The notes under the pieces are model-generated. The model was not told where the DNA came from. It saw nothing but the letters and a program-made list of their open reading frames with translations, and ran no database searches. Position numbers and translations under genes: made by a program. This document shows, piece after piece, positions 26,574 to 35,284 of a stretch of 64,000 nucleotides of DNA. Numbering within the stretch: the first letter of the stretch is position 1; each line of letters opens with the position of its first letter. This DNA comes from Winogradskyella psychrotolerans RS-3 (GTDB lineage: Bacteria > Bacteroidota > Bacteroidia > Flavobacteriales > Flavobacteriaceae). Location of the stretch: NCBI RefSeq assembly GCF_000427335.1, contig NZ_ATMR01000139.1:27491-91490 (forward strand), written 5' to 3'.

Positions 26574-26616
26574 CAGTTCGAGTGCTCTGCCTTTTTAGGC
26601 AGAATGTATCGAGAAT
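26574..26616. repeat. Imperfect palindromic intergenic repeat (TTCGAGTG...TATCGAGAA type)
   Basis: A hairpin with core CTGCC TTTTTA GGCAG and outer arms GTTCGAGTG and GTATCGAGAA. Repeats of this outline occur many times in flavobacterial genomes between genes (established knowledge from genomes in general; only this copy is in the window). It may act as a transcription attenuator inside the carboxylase operon. Confidence 0.5.
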
Positions 26617-26646
26617 CTTTAGATAAATAAGTATAAATTAAAAAGA

Positions 26647-26664
26647 TACCTGCTTTCGCAGGCA
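26647..26664. repeat. Short REP-like hairpin TACCTGCTTTCGCAGGCA
   Basis: CCTGC TTTC GCAGG is a perfect 5-bp stem with a 4-nt loop, ending 6 bp before the biotin-carboxylase ATG. It resembles the common CCTGCNTTCGCAGG repeat of Flavobacteriaceae and could hinder the ribosome binding site of the next gene. Confidence 0.5.
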
Positions 26665-26670
26665 CTTAAG

Positions 26671-28110
26671 ATGAAAAAATTACTAGTTGCAAACAGAGGA
26701 GAAATCGCCATAAGAGTGATGCAAACCGCAAAGAAAATGGGCATTAAAACGGTTGCCGTATTTTCTGAAGCTGATAGAAATTCTCCACATGTTAAATATG
26801 CAGATCAAGCCGTTTGTATCGGACCTGCACCTTCAAACGAATCCTATTTACGCGGTGATAAAATTATAGAAGTTTCAAAAGAATTAAATGTTGATGCTAT
26901 TCATCCAGGTTATGGATTCCTTAGTGAAAATGCCGATTTTGCTGAGTTATGTGAAGCTAATGACATTATTTTTATCGGACCACGTTCTAAAGCCATCCGA
27001 GTTATGGGTAGTAAATTAGCAGCAAAGGAAACGGTTAAAGCTTATGATATTCCGATGGTTCCTGGTACTGACGAAGCCATTACTGATATTCCGGAAGCCA
27101 AGAAAATAGCAAAAGACATCGGTTTCCCTATCCTTATCAAAGCGTCTGCGGGTGGTGGTGGAAAAGGAATGCGAATTGTTGAAAACGAAGCGGAATTTGA
27201 ATCGCAAATGGATAGAGCTATTAGTGAAGCTAAAAATGCATTTGGTGACGGTTCTGTATTTATTGAAAAATATGTAGCGTCTCCTAGACATATCGAAATT
27301 CAAGTCATGGCAGATATGCATGGCCATGTTATTCATCTATTTGAACGCGAATGCTCTGTACAACGTCGTCATCAAAAAGTAGTTGAAGAAGCTCCTTCTG
27401 CGGTTTTAACACCAGAATTAAGAGAAAAAATGGGACAAGCCGCTATTAAAGTGGCACGTTCTTGTGACTATATCGGTGCCGGAACAGTTGAATTTCTACT
27501 AGACGAAAATCTAAATTTCTATTTTTTAGAAATGAATACGAGATTACAAGTTGAGCATCCTGTTTCTGAGTGGATTGCAGGAGTCGATTTGGTAGAACTT
27601 CAAATTAAAGTTGCTAGAGGAGAACATCTTAATCTTAAGCAAGACGATTTAAAAATCAACGGTCACGCTCTAGAACTTAGAGTTTATGCTGAAGATCCGA
27701 TGAATGATTTTTTACCTAGCGTTGGAAATTTAGAAGTTTATATTTTACCTGAAGGCGAAAATATAAGAGTCGATAATGGTTTTGAACAAGGTATGGATAT
27801 TCCAATTTACTACGATCCAATGATTTCAAAATTAATAACTTATGGCAAAACACGTGAAGAAGCGATTGAGCTAATGATAGAAGCGATTGATAACTATCAT
27901 ATAGAAGGAGTACAAACCACCTTGCCTTTTGGACGTTTTGTTTGTGAACATGACGCTTTTAGAAGTGGAAATTTTGATACTCATTTTGTAAAAAAGTACT
28001 ACTCACCTAGCCTTTTGCAAGATCAGGAAACGTTAGAAGCAGAAATTGCAGCAAAAATTGCCTTAAAGCATTTTTTAAAAGAACAAAAAGTTTTAAAAGT
28101 ACCGCGTTAG
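26671..28110 (+). CDS. accC: Biotin carboxylase subunit
   Basis: A 479-residue ATP-grasp enzyme that carboxylates biotin on the carrier with bicarbonate and ATP. Visible motifs: KLLVANRGEIAIRVMQTAKK at the start, the glycine-rich KASAGGGGKGMRIV, the ERECSVQRRHQKVVEEAPS segment, FLEMNTRLQVEHPVSEWIAG (catalytic Glu, Asn, Arg) and YDPMISKLITYG. The ending is about 30 residues longer than the shortest AccC proteins. It is the middle gene of the acyl-CoA carboxylase set. Confidence 0.93.
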   Translation: MKKLLVANRGEIAIRVMQTAKKMGIKTVAVFSEADRNSPHVKYADQAVCIGPAPSNESYLRGDKIIEVSKELNVDAIHPGYGFLSENADFAELCEANDIIFIGPRSKAIRVMGSKLAAKETVKAYDIPMVPGTDEAITDIPEAKKIAKDIGFPILIKASAGGGGKGMRIVENEAEFESQMDRAISEAKNAFGDGSVFIEKYVASPRHIEIQVMADMHGHVIHLFERECSVQRRHQKVVEEAPSAVLTPELREKMGQAAIKVARSCDYIGAGTVEFLLDENLNFYFLEMNTRLQVEHPVSEWIAGVDLVELQIKVARGEHLNLKQDDLKINGHALELRVYAEDPMNDFLPSVGNLEVYILPEGENIRVDNGFEQGMDIPIYYDPMISKLITYGKTREEAIELMIEAIDNYHIEGVQTTLPFGRFVCEHDAFRSGNFDTHFVKKYYSPSLLQDQETLEAEIAAKIALKHFLKEQKVLKVPR

Positions 28111-28179
28111 TTTTCAGTCGCAGTCTCAGTTTATAGAAATTCGAATGACAATTAAACAGCTAAACATATAATACATACA

Positions 28180-28209
28180 GCTTTGCGCCATTGCGCCTTT
28201 GCGAGAAAC
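28180..28209. repeat. Repeat-like tract CTTTGCGCCATTGCGCCTTTGCG
   Basis: An iterated (T)TTGCGCC pattern directly before the carboxyltransferase gene. Near-identical tracts (CTTTGCGNCTTTGCG) are widespread between genes in flavobacteria. No other copy is in the window. Confidence 0.4.
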
Positions 28210-28217
28210 CATAAAGC

Positions 28218-29759
28218 ATGAATAACAACATAAAAATCCTAAACGAAAAACTAGCTCTTGCCAAACTTGGCGGAGGACAAGCACGAATAGACAAACAGCA
28301 TCAAAAGAAAAAATTAACAGCAAGAGAGCGCGTACTCTATTTATTAGACGAAGGTTCGTTTGAAGAAATTGGAGCCTTAGTCACGCATAGAACAAAAGAT
28401 TTTGGGATGGCTGATCAGCAATTCTACGGAGATGGTGTTGTTACAGGTTACGGCACAGTTAACGGAAAATTGATATACATCTTTGCGCAAGATTTTACTG
28501 TTTTTGGTGGTTCATTATCTGAAACACATGCCGAAAAAATCTGTAAAATCATGGATATGGCTGTTAACGTTGGCGCCCCAATGATCGGGTTGAATGATTC
28601 TGGTGGAGCACGTATTCAAGAAGGTGTGCGTTCTTTAGGAGGTTATGCTGATATCTTTTACAGAAATGTTCAGGCGTCTGGAGTCATTCCTCAAATTTCT
28701 GCAATTATGGGCCCTTGTGCTGGGGGAGCGGTTTATTCGCCTGCAATGACCGATTTTACAATGATGGTTGAAGACACCAGTTATATGTTTGTAACAGGCC
28801 CTAATGTGGTAAAAACAGTGACTAATGAAGAAGTTACTAGTGAAGAATTAGGTGGAGCAAGTGTACATTCTTCAAAATCTGGAGTGGCTCACATTACATC
28901 GACAAATGATGTGGAATGTTTAGAGGATATCAAAAAACTCTTGAGTTATTTACCACAAAGCAATAAAGAAAAAGCTGACGATATTCCTTTTGAACTTAAG
29001 GATGAACTTAGAGATTCTTTAAATACAATAGTCCCTGATAACCCGAATAAACCTTATGATATGCATCAGGTTATAAAAGGTATTATAGATGAAGATTCTT
29101 TTTACGAAGTTCATAAAGATTATGCCGAAAATATTATTGTAGGTTTTGCCCGTTTAGGCGGAAAAAGCATTGGTATCGTAGCCAATCAACCTATGTTTCT
29201 AGCAGGAGTTTTAGATGTGAATAGTTCTAAAAAAGCAGCGCGCTTTGTGCGCTTCTGTGATTGTTTTAATATTCCTTTATTAGTACTTGAAGATGTTCCC
29301 GGATTTTTACCAGGTACTGACCAAGAATGGAATGGTATCATTGTCAATGGTGCAAAATTACTCTATGCATTTAGTGAAGCTACTGTGCCAAGAATTACAG
29401 TTATTACTAGAAAAGCCTATGGAGGAGCGTACGATGTAATGAATTCTAAACATATTGGAGCCGACATGAATTTTGCTTGGCCTAATGCCGAAATCGCCGT
29501 TATGGGAGCCAAAGGTGCAGCTGAGATTATTTTTAAACGTGAAATCTCTAAAGCAGACGATAAAGAAGCGAAATGGAAAGAGAAAGAAGCAGAATATGCC
29601 AAATTATTCGCGAATCCTTATAGTGCTGCTGAACGTGGTTTTGTAGATGATGTGATTCTACCTGAAAACACTCGACGCAAACTAATAAAAGCATTTAGTA
29701 TGCTAGAAAATAAAGACGTTGTAAGACCTAACCGTAAGCATGGGAATATTCCATTGTAA
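28218..29759 (+). CDS. Acyl-CoA (propionyl-CoA type) carboxylase carboxyltransferase subunit
   Basis: A 513-residue crotonase-fold carboxyltransferase that moves CO2 from biotin to an acyl-CoA. Motifs: [20 protein letters not shown] near the N-terminus, [20 protein letters not shown] and [18 protein letters not shown] (acyl-CoA oxyanion hole), and in the second half [20 protein letters not shown] and [20 protein letters not shown] (biotin site). The single-chain length fits PccB/MmdA and not split AccA/AccD. With its partners it likely makes methylmalonyl-CoA from propionyl-CoA; methylmalonyl-CoA decarboxylase can be excluded because a biotin carboxylase is present. Confidence 0.92.
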   Translation: MNNNIKILNEKLALAKLGGGQARIDKQHQKKKLTARERVLYLLDEGSFEEIGALVTHRTKDFGMADQQFYGDGVVTGYGTVNGKLIYIFAQDFTVFGGSLSETHAEKICKIMDMAVNVGAPMIGLNDSGGARIQEGVRSLGGYADIFYRNVQASGVIPQISAIMGPCAGGAVYSPAMTDFTMMVEDTSYMFVTGPNVVKTVTNEEVTSEELGGASVHSSKSGVAHITSTNDVECLEDIKKLLSYLPQSNKEKADDIPFELKDELRDSLNTIVPDNPNKPYDMHQVIKGIIDEDSFYEVHKDYAENIIVGFARLGGKSIGIVANQPMFLAGVLDVNSSKKAARFVRFCDCFNIPLLVLEDVPGFLPGTDQEWNGIIVNGAKLLYAFSEATVPRITVITRKAYGGAYDVMNSKHIGADMNFAWPNAEIAVMGAKGAAEIIFKREISKADDKEAKWKEKEAEYAKLFANPYSAAERGFVDDVILPENTRRKLIKAFSMLENKDVVRPNRKHGNIPL

Positions 29760-29922
29760 TCAAAACTCAAAACAAACAACCTAAAACACTAGTAAACAAA
29801 CCTTTAAAACCTACAAAATGCTTAAAATATTGTGAAATATTTATGATTTAGACGAGTATCTAGTGACATCCATTGTATGTACCTTGCACGTATATTATTG
29901 AATTTATAAACTAATAAAACTC

Positions 29923-30890
29923 ATGAAAAACATAGTTGTACTTATTTCCCTTGTTTTAGCTTATAGTTGTGAATCTCAAACATCTACAGAGCGCCTATAT
30001 TCTAACGCAACTCAAGTTACACAATACAGCACAAACATTCAATTACCTATTGAGGTTAAGGATTCTTTAATAAAAATAGACGACCTTAGAAACCTTCAGT
30101 TACAATCCATATTAGAAAAAGAAATAAATAAAACAAAACTTGGAAAAATTTAGTAGCTAATAAATCTATGGCTATTGGTATTATAGATTTAACAGATTTA
30201 AATAACATAAAATACGCAGGCATCAATGATGAGAATATGATGTATGCCGCTAGCTTACCTAAGATTGCAGTATTATTAGCCGCAATGGATGCCATTGAAA
30301 AAGGAGAATTAGAAGATTCTCAGGAAATCCAAGAGGATATGAAACTGATGATTAGTAAATCTAATAATCAAGCCACAACTCGTATGATTGATCGTGTCGG
30401 GTATGCGAAGATTGAAGAGGTTTTAAGATCACCAGACAATCAACTTTATGATGAGGAAACAGGTGGTGGACTTTGGGTTGGCAAACGTTATGGAGGAGGT
30501 GGTGATACTAATAGAGAACCCTTAAAGCAACTTAGTCATGCTGCAACAACAAAACAAGTTTGTAATTTTTATTATCAAATGATAACAGGAAATTTAGTCA
30601 CTGACGCCCGCTCTAGAGAGATGCTCGAGATTATGAAAAATCCTGCATTACACCATAAATTTGTAAACACTTTAGATAAAATTGCACCTAAGGCTGACGT
30701 ATATAGAAAATCTGGATCTTGGAAAAATTACCATTCAGATTCTGCATTAGTATGGGGACCACAGAGGCATTATATTATGGTTGCACTGATAGATGACAAT
30801 TCTGGCGAGACCATTATTAGAAATTTAGTACAGCCTTTAGAAAAAGCAATGAAAAAAGCACGTTCATTGACTAAGCCACAGAAAATATAA
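29923..30890 (+). CDS. Class A beta-lactamase-fold serine hydrolase lipoprotein, frameshifted
   Basis: First frame: MKNIVVLISLVLAYSCESQT, a leader ending in a lipobox-like AYSC, through KLGKI and a stop at 30151-30153. The next frame continues KNLVANKSMAIGIIDL and runs to 30890; one more A in the A5 run at 30144-30148 joins them into about 321 residues. All three active-site motifs of the class A fold are present: SLPK (SxxK), SNN (SxN) and KSG. The sequence context AASLPKIAVLLAAMD and MIDRVGYAKIEEVL is typical. It probably processes peptidoglycan or beta-lactams on the periplasmic side; substrate not predictable. A second gene with the same motifs lies at 34.0-35.3 kb. Confidence 0.78.
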
Positions 30891-31195
30891 TGCTCTAATC
30901 TATTATTGTAATAATTACAATCTATAAAAACGCTAGTTGCATCTACTTTTCGGAAGACCATCAAACTGAGCTTTACAAGAATCCAAAATAACGGAAACTA
31001 GTTGATCAAAAAATAAAGGCCTCTGATATTGTTGATTTAAGTGATCCAAGCATTAAAATTCTGTAAAATAATTCTGCAAAAGGTAAACACATTAATAGGT
31101 GTTTAATAAAACCTACAGAAAAGATCCTTAAAACAGAAGAATGCGTAGTCGCTAATAACTAAATTAGCAATATGCTTTACTAATGACCCCATTAA
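30891..31195. other. Intergenic region with possible decayed coding sequence
   Basis: About 305 bp. Short open stretches such as IKASDIVDLSDPSIKIL (to 31063) followed in another frame by NNSAKGKHINRCLIKPTEKI (to about 31160) look like a degraded gene with a frame break between them. I cannot name the ancestor. No promoter or RNA recognised. Confidence 0.35.
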
Positions 31196-34000
31196 ATGTC
31201 TGTATTACACATTTTAAAAAAATATATACTCAAAGTATTTGACTTAAAAGAAGAAGAGTTACCTAAAACACTGCTTCTTCAGTTAAATATATTTATTATT
31301 ATAACGACACTCTTAATTGTAAAGCCTACAATTAACTCCTTATTTTTATCCGAATTAACGGCAGATGCACTTCCACTAGGTTATATATTAACAGCTGTAA
31401 TGGCGGTTATTGGGTCCTTTTTTTATAATAAAGCCTTAGAAAAATATCCTTTAAATATTATCATTGATCGTACCTTAATTGGTTCAGTCATGTCCCTAAT
31501 TCTATTCTCGATCGCACTAAATTTTAATCTTGCTGCTGGGCCCCTACTATACATACCCTATGTTTGGGTTGCTATTTTTGGTTTATTAACGGCATCACAG
31601 TTTTGGATCCTTGCTAATCTAGTTTACAACGCAAGAGAAGCAAAACGTGTGTTTGGTTTCATTGGTGCAGGTGCCATTGCTGGAGGGATTTTTGGTGGTT
31701 ATTTAACATCAATATTGACCACTTTTTTGAATACGGAAGATTTATTATTCGTAGCTGGTGCATTACTCGCTATCTGCATTCCCATAACACGCTATATTTG
31801 GAAAAATGAAGTCGTTAAGCTGAATACGTTTCAAGTGGCTTTGAGGTCTGATCCTAAAACAGATTCTCCTTTTAAACTCATTAAACAATCAAAACTATTA
31901 AAACTAATCGCTATCGTCATCGGAATCAGCGTTTTAATAGCTAAACTAGTTGATTACCAATACAGTGACTATGCCTCTCGCCTCATAGAAAACCAAGAAG
32001 ATCTAACTTCCTTTTTTGGATTTTGGTTTTCTACATTAAGTGTTATCTCATTATTGATTCAGTTGTTTTTAACTCAAAGAATCGTTGGAACTTTTGGTGT
32101 TGGAAAATCTCTACTCTGGTTACCTTCAGGTATTTTAATAGGGTCTATTTTGTTATTGATTATTCCTCAACTTTGGGTCATTGTTTTTATAAAAGTTGTG
32201 GATGGTAGTTTAAAACAATCGGTTAATAAAGCAGCTACGGAATTACTGTCTATTCCTATTCCTATCGATATAAAAAAGAAAACAAAAACGTTTACAGACG
32301 TGGTGGTTGATAGTATTGCAACAGGTTTAGCTGGTTTTATTCTTATCTTTTTTATTAACGGACTAGATATCGCATCGACTTACATCAGTTTAATTATCAT
32401 CGCTTTAATTATTATTTGGCTGTATTTTATATATCATCTTAGAATAGAATACATTATTTCATTTAAAAAACTGCTAGAAATTTCACCAGAGAAAAAAGAA
32501 AAAACAACTAAAAAAGATATTAAGGTCACCTCTATTATTGATACTGTTATTCGGGTTTTAAAGGATGGTAATGACAACCAAGTGTTGCACATGCTTCAAA
32601 AAACACTTGAGGTAAAAGATGAACGTTTTTTCACTGCGATAAAAAGTCAACTTAACAATTCATCCCCAAAAATACGTGCATTGGTTATTGACAATTTATA
32701 CTTTTTAAGAACTGAAAATCTAAGTTCTCAAATAGAAACTATGATTCACGATACGGATCAACAGGTCACCACAGTTGCCTTCAGATATTTACTAAAACAT
32801 TATAACAAAAACACCGAAGAATTATTTAACAAGTACCTCTATAGTGACGATAAGACTATTGCCAATGCTGCATTAGTCGGACTGTCATTAGAATTAAGAA
32901 ACAACCAATTATTACAGCATCGCTTTAGTTTAGAAGACAAAATAAAAACAGCTTTAACCCAGTATTCTGAACTAAATTCTCAGGATGATAAGAACCATAA
33001 AATATTAGCAATTCTTGAGGCTATTGGTAATGCTAAAGTAGAACGGTATTATGACATCATAAAAACTCAGCTAAAATCAGATCATTTAGAAATCTTAAAT
33101 ATGGCAATTCTAAGTGCTTCAAAAACTTTAGATATACAATTTCTAGATGCTATAATTTCTTATCTATCCGGTAAAGACACTCGGAAAAATGCTATTGAAG
33201 CGCTAACGTTTTATGGTGAACCCATTATTGATATTCTTGCTGAAAAAATTAAATCTGAAACCATCGAATTAGAAGATGCGCATTATGCCATTTTAGTCAT
33301 TGAAAATTTCGCTTCTCAAAAAGCTATCAATACTTTAATAAAATTAACCGGCGACACCGAACACACTATTAAGATTGAAGCGATTGAAGCTTTAAGACGA
33401 CTTAAATGGAAACATAACAACCTACAAATTAAGGATCAATTTATAGTAGATAAAATTTTGGATGAATGTCATTTATACCAAAATACGCTTGCTGTAATTC
33501 ATTCTCAAATTGTGATTCGTTATAAATCGAAAAATCAAACAGAAGAATCAAAAGACATCGATGAAGCGAGAAAAGGGCTTATCAATTTATTAGAACTGCG
33601 ATTAGACCGACAATTGCAGCGAATATTCAGATTTTTGGGTATAAAATATCCTCCCAATGATGTGGATTCTATTTTAAATACCATTCTTAAAGGAAAAGAA
33701 GAACAACGTATACTTGCCATTGAATTCTTAGAGAATATTCTAGATAATCAACTCAAAAAAGAATTGATTCCTGTGGCTGAATCTATTTTAATAGGCATCC
33801 GATCTGAAGAAAATCTTAAAAAATTAAACTTAAAAGTATTAAGCGAAATAGAATGCTACAGTGAATTATTAAAAAGAAAGGATTTAAAATTAAAACTTGC
33901 CGTCCTCTATCTCATTGAAAAATCTAACGACCCAAAATTCAATCCGTTATTAGAACTTATTTTAATTACTGATAACAATCCGAAAATTAAAAAAACATAA
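31196..34000 (+). CDS. NTT/ADP-ATP-carrier-like transporter with C-terminal HEAT repeats
   Basis: A 934-residue protein. Residues about 20-430 carry around twelve transmembrane helices similar to the nucleotide-transporter (TlcA/NTT, MFS-related) family: LLIVKPTINSLFLSELTADA, GFIGAGAIAGGIFGGYLTSI and KVVDGSLKQSVNKAATELLS (the last resembles the well-conserved NTT segment near helix 8). Residues about 450-920 are helical repeats with HEAT/ARM spacing (KIRALVIDNLYFLRTENL, TIKIEAIEALRRLKW). NTT proteins exchange ATP and ADP in intracellular bacteria; free-living Bacteroidota have this longer HEAT version of unknown cargo. It converges on the serine-hydrolase gene with 21 bp between stops. Confidence 0.75.
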   Translation: MSVLHILKKYILKVFDLKEEELPKTLLLQLNIFIIITTLLIVKPTINSLFLSELTADALPLGYILTAVMAVIGSFFYNKALEKYPLNIIIDRTLIGSVMSLILFSIALNFNLAAGPLLYIPYVWVAIFGLLTASQFWILANLVYNAREAKRVFGFIGAGAIAGGIFGGYLTSILTTFLNTEDLLFVAGALLAICIPITRYIWKNEVVKLNTFQVALRSDPKTDSPFKLIKQSKLLKLIAIVIGISVLIAKLVDYQYSDYASRLIENQEDLTSFFGFWFSTLSVISLLIQLFLTQRIVGTFGVGKSLLWLPSGILIGSILLLIIPQLWVIVFIKVVDGSLKQSVNKAATELLSIPIPIDIKKKTKTFTDVVVDSIATGLAGFILIFFINGLDIASTYISLIIIALIIIWLYFIYHLRIEYIISFKKLLEISPEKKEKTTKKDIKVTSIIDTVIRVLKDGNDNQVLHMLQKTLEVKDERFFTAIKSQLNNSSPKIRALVIDNLYFLRTENLSSQIETMIHDTDQQVTTVAFRYLLKHYNKNTEELFNKYLYSDDKTIANAALVGLSLELRNNQLLQHRFSLEDKIKTALTQYSELNSQDDKNHKILAILEAIGNAKVERYYDIIKTQLKSDHLEILNMAILSASKTLDIQFLDAIISYLSGKDTRKNAIEALTFYGEPIIDILAEKIKSETIELEDAHYAILVIENFASQKAINTLIKLTGDTEHTIKIEAIEALRRLKWKHNNLQIKDQFIVDKILDECHLYQNTLAVIHSQIVIRYKSKNQTEESKDIDEARKGLINLLELRLDRQLQRIFRFLGIKYPPNDVDSILNTILKGKEEQRILAIEFLENILDNQLKKELIPVAESILIGIRSEENLKKLNLKVLSEIECYSELLKRKDLKLKLAVLYLIEKSNDPKFNPLLELILITDNNPKIKKT

Positions 34001-34021
34001 AAGAGATACTTAATACTACAA

Positions 34022-35281
34022 CTACTTCGTAATCACTTTATCTATACTAGAAGCCAACATCATATGATCTGTACCTGAATTTTTTCGCAACACATTGGTC
34101 ATTAAAGCTACCATGTATTTACAGTTATCTGGATGTTCTACTATCACAACAGAATTCATAAAATTAGTAACGTTACCCATATATTTTCCACAAGCTTCAC
34201 CTTTACTTCGGTCGCATTTATAAAGGCTTCCAGATTTAAAATAAACAGCCGCATCTTTTAATGCTGGCGATTGTGCGTATCTAATTCTTCGGTCTGTCAT
34301 ATACATTAAACGTTTCATTTCTAAACTAGACGCTTCGTCAACAATATTACCTTGTTCTAATTTTATTAAAAATTTCATTAATCCCAAAGGAGAACCTATA
34401 CTTCCATCCTTGCCATCAACATAGGTATTAGCACCTCTTGTAAAGAAGCTTCCTAATCTCCATTCATCTTTAGTAATGCCTAACGCTCTTAATGGCAAAT
34501 TAACCACATCATTACCTAAATCCGTTAACTCTCTTCTGTTAGCAGTTTTAAAATAAGCATCCGCTTCGTCTTGTGTTAATGCTGGATATTTATCTCCAAA
34601 AATTTGCATCAGCAAAACCTCTCTCCAAACAATACTTGCTGCACCATTATTACTTACAGATAGCATGTGGTCAGCCCATTCAAAAAGTGTAAAAACATCA
34701 CTAGCAATTACCTGACGCTTTACTAATTTTTTAGTTTCAATATTATAAATAGGAATGGTATGTTCATCCGTTAATCCCCAAACTCCTGCTCTAACAGATT
34801 TTGATCTCAGCAAGTCTAATCGTTTTTCAAAATCATCGGGATAAATCTTAGCCAACTGTGTAAAAAGTCCGGTTAATACAGCTAATTTACCTACACTGCC
34901 TGGTTGGTAACCCGAAGTTTCATTTCGTTTGGCATAACGTAAACTATCAGGATTAGAAATGTCTAATACCGCAATAGAATAACTTTTATCTAAGCCTTTA
35001 AATAAACTACTTATTTCTTTTTGAAAAGCATCATCGACAACGAGAAAAGACCCCATACTATCTGCTTTTTTAGATGTGAGATTTAAGTTAATATCCATAT
35101 AAGACTTCATTGCTCCAGCTGGTAATTTAGCTGCATCAACAAGTTCTCCACTTTTAATTAACTCAAGCCGTTTTAGGCGCTTTATTCCTGTATGTGTATA
35201 ACCATCAATTGGGTAATAATTTAAGGTCGTAAATGCCGTACACAAAACGAATAGAATAAGAATGAGACTTAATTTTTTCAT
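34022..35281 (-). CDS. Exported class A beta-lactamase-fold serine hydrolase
   Basis: A 419-residue exported protein (leader MKKLSLILILFVLCTAFTTL). Catalytic motifs are SVGK in YQPGSVGKLAVLTG (SxxK), SNN in LSVSNNGAAS and KSG in YFKSGSLYKC. The N-terminal 90 residues (PIDGYTHTGIKRLKRLELIK onwards) are an extra domain outside the beta-lactamase fold. The start lies 3 bp after the stop of the dikinase-like gene, so both are on one transcript. A peptidoglycan or peptide hydrolase role is plausible; a true beta-lactamase less so because of the additional domain. Confidence 0.78.
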   Translation of the reverse strand: MKKLSLILILFVLCTAFTTLNYYPIDGYTHTGIKRLKRLELIKSGELVDAAKLPAGAMKSYMDINLNLTSKKADSMGSFLVVDDAFQKEISSLFKGLDKSYSIAVLDISNPDSLRYAKRNETSGYQPGSVGKLAVLTGLFTQLAKIYPDDFEKRLDLLRSKSVRAGVWGLTDEHTIPIYNIETKKLVKRQVIASDVFTLFEWADHMLSVSNNGAASIVWREVLLMQIFGDKYPALTQDEADAYFKTANRRELTDLGNDVVNLPLRALGITKDEWRLGSFFTRGANTYVDGKDGSIGSPLGLMKFLIKLEQGNIVDEASSLEMKRLMYMTDRRIRYAQSPALKDAAVYFKSGSLYKCDRSKGEACGKYMGNVTNFMNSVVIVEHPDNCKYMVALMTNVLRKNSGTDHMMLASSIDKVITK

Positions 35282-35284
35282 CTT

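Noticed and set aside
28126..28323. Minus-strand frame across the start of the carboxyltransferase gene
   Set aside because: It is antisense to the gene start and its repeat, with no signature of its own.
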